Made by a program: the position numbers and the translations under genes. Shown one piece after another: positions 1 through 11,559 of a stretch of 64,000 nt of DNA. How positions within the stretch are numbered: position 1 is the stretch's first letter; every line of letters starts with the position of its first letter. Origin of the DNA: Mesorhabditis belari (taxonomy: Eukaryota; Nematoda; Chromadorea; Rhabditida; Rhabditidae); the NCBI GenBank assembly GCA_958450365.1, contig CAUEEP010000222.1, positions 372,001-436,000 on the forward strand, given 5' to 3'. A model generated the notes under the pieces. It searched no databases. It was given only the letters and a program-made list of their open reading frames with translations, and was not told where the DNA came from.

Positions 1-345
1 GCACCTGTTAAAGTGAAAATTTGCTTGTTTTAGCAAATTTTAATATTATTGCTTGGGTGGGGTTGAGAATGGGGGGCTGCAAGTCGTCAGCCAACAAAAA
101 GCCCGAATTTTTTGACGGATTTCCACGATCTGGAATGCACAGCACATGCTAAAATCGAAACTTGCTTATTTTAGCAAATATTAGCGAATCGCGTTAGGTG
201 GGGGTTGAGAATGGACGGCTACAAGTCGTTAGCCGACGAGTAGCCCGAATTTTTTGACGGATTTCCACAATCTGGAATGCACAGCACCTGTTAAAATCGA
301 AAGTTGCTTATTTTAGCGAATTCTAATCTTAAACCACTTCACTAC
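1..345. repeat. Box-bearing tandem repeat, period about 142
   Basis: Two full units and one partial; boxes CTGGAATGCACA at 130 and 272. The segment CTTGCTTATTTTAGC repeats behind each box. Confidence 0.8.
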
Positions 346-1072
346 GCCACTCTACTCTAGCCAAATCGACTTTCCACCGTAAACCTTGCTTTTCTTGTCA
401 TCCCTGGCTTACATGCGTTCCAGGATTGACGAAAAGTCACAAATTATCCATCGCCAAGGCTTGAGGAGTTGTAAAAACCCTTGTACCTGATTGAGAACTA
501 TGAGATTGTTAAAAATTAACATTTAACCTTTAAATTTGCTTTTTTTCTATCACGTGCGTTCCAGGATTTTCAAAAAATCAATTTTTAAATCATAAAAATT
601 CTTCTAGAGCTCTAAAATGAGGGGGTTCATTGTTTTCCTTTTTATGGAGTCAGTAAAAGTGGTAGAATGAGTTGGAGGGTCTGAGGAGACTCTGAGGAAG
701 TCCCAGGGAGACGCTGAAGCTGTTTAGGTATGCATGTGAGAGAGCATTTCAGAGAATCCATCCATTTTCGAACCCATTTTTCCCAGATAATGACGTCACC
801 TAATGCTGGCTAGGAAGCGCTCAATTATTTCGATTTTAAAAGCTATCGAAGCTTTTTCATAACCAAAAACCCACTTTCTATCCATTTCTGCACCGCTTTA
901 TCCACTTTTTTCCTCGTTTTTTCTCTTTTCTCTCTTGCGATTCAATCACACCGTGTTGGAGCCGATTTTGAGCTGAAATCTTTGGTATTTAGCGAAATTA
1001 TCTAACTATTTAAGCAAGCTGGATGTCACAGAAGGTTATGAAAATGTTAAACAAGAGAAATAAAAAAAAATT

Positions 1073-1143
1073 GGAGCCAAGCGGAATCGAACCAGGGTCA
1101 CTCGACTGGTGACCAAGCTCGCTAGCCACTCGGCCAAAGGCAC
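1073..1143 (-). repeat. tRNA-like Pol III unit, spacing 56
   Basis: On the minus strand: A box TGGCCGAGTGG, B box GGTTCGATTCC. The nearest upstream box (complement at 1192-1203) is 56 bp away, and an opposing box lies at 1019. A nine-base A run (oligo-T on the minus strand) follows the 3' end. Confidence 0.68.
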
Positions 1144-1184
1144 AAAAGTTTAATGTGCAAAAGTTAGCTTCAAAAATGAACAAG

Positions 1185-1500
1185 AAACAAGAATGACTTC
1201 CAGGACAAAAGAATTTATGTTCTGTTTGCAAAAATTCGGCTCAAAAACCGGCTAAATTGAAGCGAAGTCAAATTGAAAAAACCAAATTCTCCAAAAATGA
1301 TCTAAGCCTTTCAAAAACTTTATCAAATGATTACATGACTTCCAGAATAGAAGAATTTATGTTTTATTTCTAAAAATTCGACTTAAAAACCGGCTAAATT
1401 CAAGCAAAGTCAAAATGAAAAAACCAAATTCTCCAAAAATGGTCTAAACTTTTCAAAAACCTTGCAAAACTATCGAATGACTTCCAGATTCGCAAAATTT
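1185..1500. repeat. Box-bearing tandem repeat, three units of 142 bp
   Basis: ATGACTTCCAG cores at 1199, 1341 and 1483, with AACCGGCTAAATT and CAAATTCTCCAAAAATG in each unit. The sequence is unrelated to neighbouring arrays apart from the box. Confidence 0.8.
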
Positions 1501-1970
1501 ATCAAAGAAACGGAGAGTTTTTTTGTGAAATTGCTCCAAAATAAAAGCGTTTGTTTATTTTTGGATCCTCAGCAAATAGAGGTGGGTTTTTTTGAAAGGA
1601 AAAACACCAGAATTCAGACTTTTTGAAAACTTGAAAGGAAATTTGAGTAAATAGGAAGAAACTAGAGAAAAATTGTTGCAAACGCTCGGCCCCTGGCAAA
1701 CATTTATAAACATTTATAATTTTTAGTTTTCGAATTTTTGCCAAAATTTTTTGCGTAAACGGTGCTGTGACCTCCAGAAGCTATAAAAAACGAGTAAAAC
1801 ACAATTTTTCGTGAAAAAGAAATAAGGAAATCACTCAGAGTTTCGTTGATTTGTTGTTGGACTCTTTTCCTCGAGATTTACATAAGCTCTAAGCTTTTTA
1901 AAGAAAGATTCATGAGATCTGGATGTCAGGCAACAATTGAAAAGCATTAAAACTTGAAATAAAACGATTT

Positions 1971-2042
1971 GGATGCGGGAGGAATCGAACCAGGGTCACT
2001 CCGCTCACTAACCAAGCTCACTAGCCACTCGGCCATCGGGCC
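1971..2042 (-). repeat. tRNA-like Pol III unit
   Basis: A box TGGCCGAGTGG, B box GGTTCGATTCC on the minus strand. Box TGTGACTTCCAG at 2082-2093, spacing 47; opposing box at 1919 on the other side. Confidence 0.72.
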
Positions 2043-2074
2043 GCCTACGGTAATCTCTATTTAAAATTAGCCAG

Positions 2075-2400
2075 CAGCAAGTGTGACTTCCAGAATCATC
2101 TTTAGCTTTTACGAAAAAGCTCAAAAACGGATTCTTTTTACCTAAAAACGTCCAAACTCCAACAAAAAAAAAGAAAATTTTTTAAATGGTTAAAACTTTT
2201 TAAAAATTGCGTCAGATTGTTCAGTGACATCCAGGATTAGCTTTAGCTTTGACGAAAGAGCTCAAAAACGGATTCTTTTTACCTAAAAACGTCCAAACTC
2301 CAACCAAAAAAAAAGAAATTTTTTTAAATGGTTAAAACTTTTTAAAAATTGCGTCAAATGGTCCAGTGACATCCAGGATTTAAAAATCCGTTCGAGTTTT
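2075..2400. repeat. Box-bearing tandem repeat, three units of 141-142 bp
   Basis: TCCAG cores at 2089, 2230 and 2372; GAAAAGCTCAAAAACGGATTC-type segments recur. Confidence 0.8.
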
Positions 2401-2876
2401 TAAAAATCTCACTCAAAGAAGCAAGGTTTTCAACTCAAACTCAGATCGCTTTGATGAGTGCCGAAATTTACGATGTGTTAAAGTGTCAAAATGAATTTTT
2501 GGGCAATTTTATGGAATCTCGTTGGAAAAAAGGTGAGAAAAGTGGTGAGAAGTGGGTGGAAAAGCAGAAAAGGCAACCCCGTTACGAGCCGATAACGACC
2601 AAACGACCAAAACTGATAACTTCAACAATCCGCCGCCAAACTCACCCAAGCACTTCGCCTGAGGTCCATAGCAGCCGATTATGCCCTTGCTTTCTTTCTA
2701 TTTCTCTTCCATTCCCGAGTTTTTCAGCCATTCTCAAATGATCTCTGTTTTTTTCCTTTTTTGACGTTTGAACTTGGAAAAATATCAATAAAATGTCTGG
2801 AATATCAATAAAATCTTCCTTAAAGTGTCCTAAATCGTTTAAAATAAAGAAATAAAGAAAAAAAGCAAAAATCTTT

Positions 2877-2946
2877 CCCCAGCCGGACTCGAACCCGGGG
2901 GGTGACCGCCTGAAAACAGCGCCCACTACCACTCGGCCATCCTTTC
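2877..2946 (-). repeat. tRNA-like Pol III unit, GGGTTCGAGTCC type
   Basis: A box TGGCCGAGTGG; B box GGTTCGAGTCC. The body between the boxes is unrelated to the CCA-loop family. Box TGTGACATCCAG at 2986-2997, spacing 47. Oligo-T on the minus strand follows. Confidence 0.72.
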
Positions 2947-3631
2947 ACTAACTCCAATCCAGGTTCTGAATGGAAAATTTTCTAGTGTGACATCCAGATC
3001 AAACAATGGCTTCAAAATTTCGGTGCCTTGATAAGAAGAAAAATCGAAAAATCGTTCGAATCAGTTCCTGCCTAAAAATTTTGCGAAAAAAAGGCAAAAA
3101 TTGAACAAAAATCGAATGAAAATGTTAAAGTGTGCGTTCCAGGATTGCCGAAAATCGAACAATCAAGTCCAACAACGTCAAATTTGGCTTGAAATGCGGT
3201 GGGCAAAATTTTCAAACAGATCTTCGGTTATATTTCTCTATTCCAGCTTTTGTGGGAGAAAAGAGGCAATCGAGAGCATCAAAATCTCTTGGAAAGCCAA
3301 GGAAATCCCTCGGGAGTTCCCCAGGGATGGGCCAGGGATCGGCTAAATGGAGAGAAGAGGATGGCGGAGGGTGGAAAAGATTTCATGACGTTCTGCTCGG
3401 ATATATAGAACTTAGGAAAAAGTTATCTAGCTAAAGGTCGGTCCTGGAGGTCACAGTACAAGATCGTAGAAGGAATTGAGCTCAATTCTGAGGTTTTACA
3501 AAATTTCATTTCTGCCTCGACCGGACTCGAACCTCGAATCGCTAGAATATAGAATCTCTAGAATATAAAAGCTAGCATCGTCCTAAATCGATAAAATCAA
3601 GAAAACCGCGAAAAACGCGAAAACTTTTCTT

Positions 3632-3707
3632 CGGCCGGACTCGAACCCGGGGGGAGGGACGGTTTTTCGCCTGGAAACAGCGCCCACTACCACTTGGCCA
3701 TACCCCC
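3632..3707 (-). repeat. tRNA-like Pol III unit, relative of 2877
   Basis: A box TGGCCAAGTGG; B box GGTTCGAGTCC. Box CGTGACATCCAG at 3747-3758, spacing 47. A B-box-only fragment of the same type lies at about 3515-3535. Confidence 0.7.
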
Positions 3708-4878
3708 ACCAACTCCAATTTAGTTTTTTAATGGTAAATTTTCTAGCGTGACATCCAGATCGAATCATGGCCTTAAAATTTTTTCAATTTGATAAGCGAG
3801 TTAGCAGCAATCAATTTGAATCGGTTCGTGCCAAAAATTTTGCGAAAAAAAACGCAAAAATCGACGGTAAATCAAAAGAAAATGTGAAAGGGTGCGTTCC
3901 AGGATTGCCGAAAATCGAAAAAACAAATCCAAGAACGTCAAATTTTGATCGAATATTTGGCTCGATCGGTATCATGAGGGTTTTACTTGGATAGATAGAA
4001 GCTAGGAAAAAGTTATTTAGCTAAATGTCGCTCCTGGAGGTCACAGTACAAGATCGTAGAAGAAATTGAGCTCAATTCTGAGGTTTTACAGGATTTTCAT
4101 TTTTTGCCCTGTCCTTCCTTTCGATCTCGTCAAGTTTTAGGCAAAAATATGAAAGATTATCGAAATCTAAAGATGCCAAAGTGAATCCTGGATGTCATCG
4201 GGGAGATTAGCGCAAAAAATTGGGATCACTTTTCGTTATTTAGAAAATTTCATTTAAAATGTGTTCTTTTTTGAATGCGACTTTTGAAACAATGCTGTTT
4301 TGGCGGAAATTTTTCGAAAAAACACAGTTTGATCTTCTAGAAATGGCGAGTTGACAGAAAAAAGAAGAAATGAATCATTGGGAAATTTCTGGAAAAAAAA
4401 TTTTGAAAAAATTTTTCGAAAAAATTTTTTTAACTCAAAAATTAACTCAAAAAAATCAAAACCAAAAAATTTCGATATTTTTAAATTTTCAATTTTAGCT
4501 TTAAAATCATTCATATCGATGCTGTGACTTCCAGAACGTCCAAAAAAGTGATTTTTTCTCGAAAAAGTCTCAAGAATTGACACAAAATTACGTCGATTTC
4601 GTATCGAGTGATCGAATTTCGAGAGAAAAGGGAGAAAAACGAATTAAAAGCACTTTTTCAGCGATTATGGATGTCATTGGGAATAAAATCGATGAAAAAC
4701 TCATATATTTGCAAAAAAAATATAATTCTGGGATGTGGCATTTAGGAGAGAGTGAAAGGCCAATGAACCGAGAAAACAGACAAAATGGGGAAAATAAATA
4801 TTTGGCAATGATTCGCGTGGCTCCCAGACAGATCCCAATCGAAATCAAAAGAAATCAGATGAAAAAATCAAAAAAGAG

Positions 4879-4960
4879 GCAGCACCCGGACTCGAACCCG
4901 GGGGGAGGGGGGGGGGTGTTCGCCTGAAAACAGCGCCCACTACCACTTGACCATCCTTTC
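4879..4960 (-). repeat. tRNA-like Pol III unit, relative of 2877, spacing 57
   Basis: A box TGGTCAAGTGG; B box GGTTCGAGTCC, with a G/C run between the boxes. Box CGTGACATCCAG at 5010-5021, 57 bp away; a small TTTTCAT-type duplication in the spacer may explain the extra ten bases. Confidence 0.65.
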
Positions 4961-6109
4961 ACCAACTCCATTTCAGTTTTTTCATGAAATTTTTCATTGA
5001 ATTTTCTAGCGTGACATCCAGATCAAACAATGGCTTCAAAATTTCGGTGTCTTGATCAGCGAGAAGATAGCATTCCCGTTCGAATCGAGTTCGTGACAAA
5101 ATTTTGAGGAATACGCAAAAATCGAACGAAAATTTCACGCGGACTCGAAATTCTGGAGGGCACGAGAGAAAAAGAAGCGCAAAAAGAAGGCGAAGAGGCT
5201 ATTGTTGTCCGTTGTGTTGGGAAGGGGGAGTTCGGCGCTTTTTTTCGGCTTTTTCCCCATACACCCTCAAAGTTATGCCCTAAGGGCTGCTAGCTGGAGG
5301 GCATCGTACCTTTTCTCCATTTCAGAAATGCTAGTGTGATCAATTCTCCCCCCTCACCCAATGCAATTCTCCCCTAAAAACCAACTTCTGTCGATTGTTG
5401 TCAAAACCTTTTCTGAAATGCTTAAAGCCCCTTCTGACTTCCAATTCGCCAAATCCTGACATCAGAAAGGCTTTTTTTACATCTAAAACCGAGAAATTCA
5501 CCCAGTCCTAAAACTTTCTCAGAATTTCGCTCAATTTCGGTCATTTTAAGTGAAAAATTCGCAAAATCGAATAAATTTTTGAAATCATAAAGAAAATTGA
5601 AACAATTCGTGACGTAATGGTTGCTGTTTAAAGGCTAGAAGCCAGCCAGGCACCGCTTTTCAAAAGTAAACACTCTGCAAAAGGGTTTCCTCCGATAAAC
5701 TTTGTCATTTTTCGAATCAGAAAAAGTATTTGCCCAATCTGGAACGCACAGGAGATGTTAGAAAAAAAAATTTCAATTTTAACAATTTTGAAAAAAGTGA
5801 AATTTTCAAGAATTGAAAAATTCTCGATTTTTCGATTTTTTTTAAATCTCAAAATTACCTCAAAATTTTTTCATTTTTTTCAATTGTGCCTCCCAGCTTT
5901 GGCTTTGGCTGAAAAAGTTTCGAAAAAACAGCTGGGAAATGGGTTTTTTTTGGGGGAACGTACTCCAGACGCACTTGGGCCCTAATTTTGTTTATTTTCG
6001 CTCGCTTCTCTTGATTTTTTTTTGCGTTTTTCACTTATTTCAAACGGGAAACGCTTTTTCGTGAATTAGGGATGATTAGAGATAAAATAACGGGGATAGG
6101 CTAGAGTTA

Positions 6110-6540
6110 GAGTGCCCTTGACGCTAAAATCGTTTCCCTGAAATGAGAATGGATGGAAATGAAGATGGATTTGCATTTAATTAAAAATCTAAGACTGTTT
6201 TTGATCAATCTGGAGTACAACTTAGATGTTCAATGCGTTAAAATATAAATTTTAGCCCTCCAGGTTAAAATCGTTTCTCTGAAATGAGAATGGATGAAAA
6301 TCAAACTGAATTTGCATTTAATTAAAAATCTAAGACTGTTTTTGTCCAATCTGGAGTGCAACTTAGATGTTCAATGAGTGAAAAAATAAATTTTAACCCT
6401 CTAGGTTAAAATCGTTTTCCTGAAATAAGAATGGATGGAAATGAAGATGAATTTGCATTTAATTAAAAATCTAAGACTGTTTTTGATCAATCTGGAGTGC
6501 AACTTAGATGTTCAATGAGTTAAAATGAAATTTTAAAGCT
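6110..6540. repeat. Box-bearing tandem repeat, three units of 141 bp
   Basis: CTGGAGT cores at 6210, 6351 and 6492, with TTGCATTTAATTAAAAATC before each. The box is degenerate here (CTGGAGTGCAAC). Confidence 0.85.
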
Positions 6541-6545
6541 TTAAG

Positions 6546-6614
6546 CTGCGCCCGGAATCGAACCCTCGACCCAAAGCCTACTACCAAACCCACTAACCAG
6601 TAAGCCATCAAGAA
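6546..6614 (-). repeat. tRNA-like Pol III unit lacking an intact upstream box
   Basis: A box TGGCTTACTGG and B box GGTTCGATTCC on the minus strand. At the usual 47-bp position there is only TCTGACGTAGTG, a possible decayed box. Confidence 0.55.
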
Positions 6615-6845
6615 AATGCCGAAAAATAGAAATTAAACTATTCAATCGAATTCTGACGTAGTGTACTGCCGGTCTTCAAAAATTTTTCGACTCTTTGTTG
6701 ACCGTTCGGCTTTCTGCAGCTGCGGGAAGAGTCTGAGGGGTTATCTTCTCCCCAATCACTCATCCCCTCATTCCATCAATTATATGCACGAATTGGGGGG
6801 CACACATCGAGTAGTAAGTGTATAAGAAACGAAACACCGAAATTC

Positions 6846-6916
6846 GTGCACCCGTGGGTCGAACCCTCGACCCTTGGAGCGTCGCCCAAACTCGCTAACC
6901 ACTAGGCCATCTAGAA
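6846..6916 (-). repeat. tRNA-like Pol III unit, spacing 49
   Basis: A box TGGCCTAGTGG, B box GGTTCGACCCA. Box TGTGACATCCAG at 6958-6969, 49 bp away. The box is the first of a three-copy array. Confidence 0.65.
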
Positions 6917-6954
6917 GAAAGCTAGAAACTACCCAAAAAAAATCATCAAGCAAC

Positions 6955-7325
6955 TCTTGTGACATCCAGGCTCCATGAATCAGCGGTTACTAGTGCTTAT
7001 TGGCTTATCGTTTGCCAAATTTGGCTCCATTCTCAATTCGTCTAAGATCAAAAACGCAGTTTAGCCAGAAATTACCTCAATAATCATCAGGCAATTCCTG
7101 TGACATCCAGGATCCACGAATAATAGGTCACTAGCACTTATTGGCTTACCGTTTGCCAAATTTAGCTCCATTCTCAATTCGTCTAAGATCAAAAACGCAG
7201 TTTAGCCAGAAATTACCCAAAAAATCATTAAGCAACTCCTGTGACATCCAGGATCCACGAATAATCGGTTACTAGTGCTTATTAGCCTACCGTTTGCCGA
7301 ATTTGGCTCCATTCTCAATCTTTTT
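6955..7325. repeat. Box-bearing tandem repeat, three units of 141 bp
   Basis: TGTGACATCCAG with TCCAG at 6965, 7106 and 7247; each followed by GCTTATTGGCTTACCGTTTG-like sequence. Confidence 0.85.
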
Positions 7326-7724
7326 GGTCTAAAATCAAAAGAAAAGGTCTAAATCAATTTTTTTGTTTTTCTTTTGATTTTCTGGGTTTAAATCATCAAA
7401 CTCTAAAGAAATGAGAAGAAAAAAAGATGAAATGTCAATAAATTTTTGGTGAAATTCTTGCCCTCATTACGTAAAAAATAATCCCCAAAATCGGATTTTT
7501 CGTTTTTTTTTTTTTCATTTTTTCTTCCATTTCAATCAGAAATAGAAAGTTTTATACTGATAAAACGAGCGACGAAAGGAAGCTTTGAGCTTTGCAAAAA
7601 AGAAAGCTTTAAGAAATTTCACGAATTCTCTTGAAAATTTCCAAAATAAGTCATTTCTATGTGACTGAAATTGGTTGTCTTAAAAACCCACCAAACCTAG
7701 CACCGTAGCTCAATTTTAAACCAT

Positions 7725-8045
7725 GGAAAGCTCAATCTGGAGATCACAAAGAAATTTAAAGAAGATAAGTTGCAATGTTTCCGGAATTTGATCACTGCCA
7801 ATCGATGATTTTGAGAATGGCGACAAAAATCGCTAGATTTTCGCTTTATCGTAGATTTGAAACTGTTTTTGCCCAATCTGGAGATCACAAAGAAATTTAA
7901 AGAAGATAAGTTGCAATGTTTCCAAAATTCCAAAAAATTCCAATAATTCCAAAATCGGTTTTGAGAATGGCGACAAAAATCGCTAGATTTACACTTTATC
8001 GGAGCTTCGAAACTGTTTTTGCCCAATCTGGAGCACAAAAGAGAA
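7725..8045. repeat. Box-bearing tandem repeat, units of 141-150 bp
   Basis: CTGGAGATCACA cores at 7737 and 7878 and CTGGAGCACA at 8028; units share AGAAGATAAGTTGCAATGTT. Confidence 0.8.
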
Positions 8046-8081
8046 GCACAAGTGATTTGGGATCGATTTGGGAAACTTTGT

Positions 8082-8150
8082 CTGCACCCGGGATCGAACC
8101 CTCGACCCTTCGAGTGTCGCCAAACTCGCTAACCACTAGACCACCAAAAC
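8082..8150 (-). repeat. tRNA-like Pol III unit
   Basis: A box TGGTCTAGTGG, B box GGTTCGATCCC. Box TGTGCCTTCCAA at 8190-8201, one base off consensus, spacing 47; opposing box at 8028. Confidence 0.68.
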
Positions 8151-8543
8151 TAGTTGCTAGATTTGTACAGTAAACCCTTTTCCAGACTCTGTGCCTTCCA
8201 AAAGGAGTATTTCATTTGAAATGAAATCCTTAAATTCAAAATTTAGCACTCAAATCCCTGCCAACTTTTTCAAAAATTGATTTTAACAAAAAGTTTATTT
8301 TTATCAATAATAATATTTTCCCGTTGTTCTGTGACATCCAGGATTGAGGAATAAAGAAGAAAAGAACGCGAAAATGGTAAGAGTTCGGGAAAAACGGGGA
8401 AGACAAATTCTACGGGTGATCAGAGAGCGCAGAGGGCCTTATGACAGAGATCACTACTTCTTTTGCTCTTTTTCTAAAGAAAATCTTGTTTACAAACGGG
8501 AAAAGCCAAATATTTTTGAAGAAAAGCAAATTTGGCAAAAATT

Positions 8544-8615
8544 TGGCGCTTGTCGGAATCGAACCAGCACCTTTCGATTCCCAGCCAAATGCACTATCCA
8601 CTGCGCCATGCGGAC
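8544..8615 (-). repeat. tRNA-like Pol III unit, distinct body
   Basis: A box TGGCGCAGTGG, B box GGTTCGATTCC; the D-arm resembles elongator Met/Arg types and the T stem has one mismatch, but the acceptor ends do not pair. Box TGTGCATTCCAG at 8655-8666, spacing 47. Confidence 0.68.
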
Positions 8616-8847
8616 AAGTTTAGCTATTTAGTTTATAACTATCTGAATACCTCCTGTGCATTCCAGGATCGAAGTGTAAAAAATTTCATAGGCTAATTCC
8701 TTTGGAGATCTCTGAAAATTCGCGTGATCTCAGTTCAACGAAAATTCGGCAAAATGAGAGAAGTGAGCTGGGTAAAAAGGTTGATCAATCGTCAAGCTGG
8801 AACGCACAGCACACGTAGAAATCACTAACAAACTGATTGGAGCACAA

Positions 8848-8920
8848 TTTTTCGTGGTCAAGTGGTTAGTGGGCTTGGTTCAAAAGTCGAAGGGTCCTGG
8901 TTCGATCCCGGGTGCGTCAA
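8848..8920 (+). repeat. tRNA-like Pol III unit
   Basis: A box TGGTCAAGTGG and B box GGTTCGATCCC are present; acceptor ends do not pair, so it is not a working tRNA. Upstream box CTGGAACGCACA at 8797-8808 ends 47 bp before the A box. A T7 run lies about 20 bp behind the unit. Confidence 0.7.
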
Positions 8921-9192
8921 TTGGGGCACAATTTTGGGATTTTTTTAAAAAATGACTAAACGAGATGGAAAATGATCCTTTTAGTGCTCAAAAACGAACA
9001 AATAGACTATCAATCTTTTCATCGATGATTCGCTCTTCTCATTTATTCACCGCGATGAGGCTACATTTCGGCGAGAATTTCGTGACAATTTGACGCCAAA
9101 ATGTACTGTTTAGGCTATTTTTAGACCTAAAATTTACACCTAAACACATCCAAAATGCTAATTTTCTGTTAAAAAGCAAAAAATAAAACTTT

Positions 9193-9264
9193 TGGCGTTG
9201 ACCGGGATCGAACCAGGACCCTGAGACTTCTAGCCGAGCATACTAACCACTACACTATCCGGAA
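9193..9264 (-). repeat. tRNA-like Pol III unit, Asp/Glu-like D-arm
   Basis: A box TAGTGTAGTGG, B box GGTTCGATCCC. Box TGTGCGTTCCAG at 9304-9315, spacing 47. The body differs from the CCA-loop family, so the shared spacing is not explained by recent copying. Confidence 0.7.
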
Positions 9265-10569
9265 AAGGTCTTCTATTCACATAACAAATATTCTAGCAAC
9301 TTCTGTGCGTTCCAGATTGGCAAATAGCAATTTCTTTAGGCTCAATTCTTTCTTATTTCCGATGAAATCTCGCCATTCTCAAATCTCAAACTAATCTCAA
9401 CAACTTTTAACGCTTTATCGCTAATCAAAATCAATTTCTAACGTGAAATTCTTTAATCCTGGAAGGCACACTTGTCAGAAATGTGCATAAAATGCATAAA
9501 AGTCAAATGGCTAAAAAGAAAAAAATTCAGTGCACTAGAAGAGATGCGTTTACATCAAAAAGCTCAAAACCATCAAATTTTCGATTTCATTTCATTTCCC
9601 CGAGCTGAACACGCCAAGCTTATGGAAAAGCCAGAGTCCTAGGCCTTTCTTTCCCAAAAAAAACTCCTCCAAATAACTCGAGCATAAAATCGGTCCACCG
9701 CAAGATGAATGAGGAGCCAAAAAGTAAGTTTTTGCCAGTAAAAAGCCCACAAAATATTGAAAGGAGATGTTTGGCGAAAAAAATGATTCAAAAGTTGTTT
9801 AAAATGATTTAGAATCACTTAAATCGATAACGCTTAGAGTTCACGTGGAAACGCGCGCTCCCTGGGCTACTAGCTCGATTCTAAGCATCGGAAAGTTCGA
9901 TCTGGAGCACACACAACACTTTCAAATAGATAACTGGCAAGGTTTTTTCCAAAAATAATTCCACAAGTACAACAGCGACGACTCTGAGCAAATTCCCATC
10001 GCTAAACCACTGTAAATTGATGTTTAATAAAAGAAATGGTCAATCTGGATGTCACAGCAGATAAACAAAACCTCGAAACAGGTAGAAAAGGGAAGGCGGA
10101 AAAATTTTAAACTCAAGAAACAGAGAGGAGCCGCTCCTCAAAAAAAAAACGAGAGAAAAGCAAAAAAAAAAAGCCAACTCATGAAAAGGCCCGGGGGGAT
10201 TTTGGGGGAGGGATGAAAAGAAAAGGAAAAATGACAGGATTTGTCGGTGGAAAAGGGAAAAGGCCAAAAGGGAAGGGCCAAAAGGAGGCCCCTCCCAATG
10301 AGAAATCCCCTCCAGAGTCACCAGTTTTGAAGCTATCACAATTCCGCTTGCGGATTCGGATTCTCCATCAAAAACTGACTTGTAAAAGTGAAATTTTCAA
10401 CCAAAGTTGTCAATGGAAATTTTTGTAAAAAATGACTTAAAGTAAAAATTAATATTTTGAGAAGAAATTTCGAGGAAAACGATTGGAAATGCATTCAATA
10501 ACAAATCCTCTATGCAATCTGGATATCACAGAAAATTTTGCGCTAAATCTTTGATAAATCTGATATATG

Positions 10570-10650
10570 CACCAGTTGGCCAAGTGGTTAGCGCGCTCGG
10601 CTCTAGGGCGAGCGCTTCAGGGGGTCGCTGGTTCGACTCCTGCCATCGTC
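10570..10650 (+). repeat. tRNA-like Pol III unit with strong anticodon arm
   Basis: A box TGGCCAAGTGG, B box GGTTCGACTCC, and a perfect 6-bp stem CGCTCG/CGAGCG around a 9-base loop. Upstream box CTGGATATCACA at 10519-10530, spacing 47. It is the last box before the 27-kb box-free domain. Confidence 0.65.
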
Positions 10651-11431
10651 TAACTCTTTGCATTTTATTCAAAAAAGGTATTTGAGTCGGTTTTTTGAAA
10701 AAATGGGTAACAAGTTAACGATGAGCGAGAGAGGCGGAAAGGGCCAAAGGGAGGGCTTTTGGCCTCCGGTGTTCTCACGACGCAATCCCTTCTTTTCCCG
10801 TTTTCCCTCTTTTCTTCGTTTCTCTATTCCTTTCGCTTTTGTGTGCTCCAACTTGCTCTTTTTCTCCTTTTTGCAGAGTTTCAACTTGATGAAGAGGCCG
10901 AGAAAAGGCGGCTTTGACAAAACAAAGCCCGCCAGCGTTGAAACTCTTTAAAAATGGTGGCAAAATGGTGGCAAAATGGCGATTTATGAATTGAGCATGA
11001 TTCTCCTCCATCTCCATCTCCATGTACATCTCCAAAGAAGTGTTTCAACGTCTAGAATCAAAATAATCTAATGGTCCAAGGCCCCTGGACCTGGCGCTTG
11101 GACCTGGCCCTGGCCTGGAGTGAGGTGCGTGAGGGAAAAGTTCCCAATCTAGTTCCTATTTTTTTATGAGTTTCTTGCAGTGTGGGGTTTAGCGTAGCGA
11201 AATCGGACACTTGACGGTTTGATCTCCAACTTCACACTTCGTTAACTCTCACTAGTTATTTCGAGTAAAGATCTGCGACTGTTTATCTAAGCACTTCATA
11301 ATGCACCAATCCTTTCGAATGCCACTATCCATTAGACGATCTAGATCTCTATAAGTCTATAAAGCCAGTTCAAACAAGATCACGAGCCATTTCAAAACAG
11401 CCTGGGGGGGGGGCGGGGGCGGGGGCCGGGC

Positions 11432-11460
11432 TCAGGCTTAGGCTCAGGCTTAGGCTTAGA
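11432..11460 (+). repeat. Short interstitial telomere-like tract (TYAGGC)n
   Basis: TCAGGC, TTAGGC, TCAGGC, TTAGGC and TTAGAT occur in register. TTAGGC is the usual nematode telomere unit. A long G/C run (about 11405-11430, G-quadruplex prone) lies directly upstream. Confidence 0.6.
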
Positions 11461-11559
11461 TTTGCGGGGCTTCAGACTCCGAATCGGAGGGGTGTCAGAC
11501 TTGGTTTCAACGATTCCGAGAGGGAGACGAGACTTTGAAAGATTCGAGAGCACGGTTCG

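Larger units (their letters stand above)
1..10560. other. Gene-poor, box-dense domain
   Basis: I see no supportable protein gene here. It holds 11 of the tRNA-like units, six arrays and roughly 45 boxes by eye. A possible mini-exon (MNEEPK then GTAAGTTTT) at 9703-9721 lacks partners. Confidence 0.6.

Noticed and set aside
9703..9721. Mini first exon MNEEPK followed by GTAAGTTTT
   Set aside because: Only a donor supports it; no acceptor before it and no following exon.
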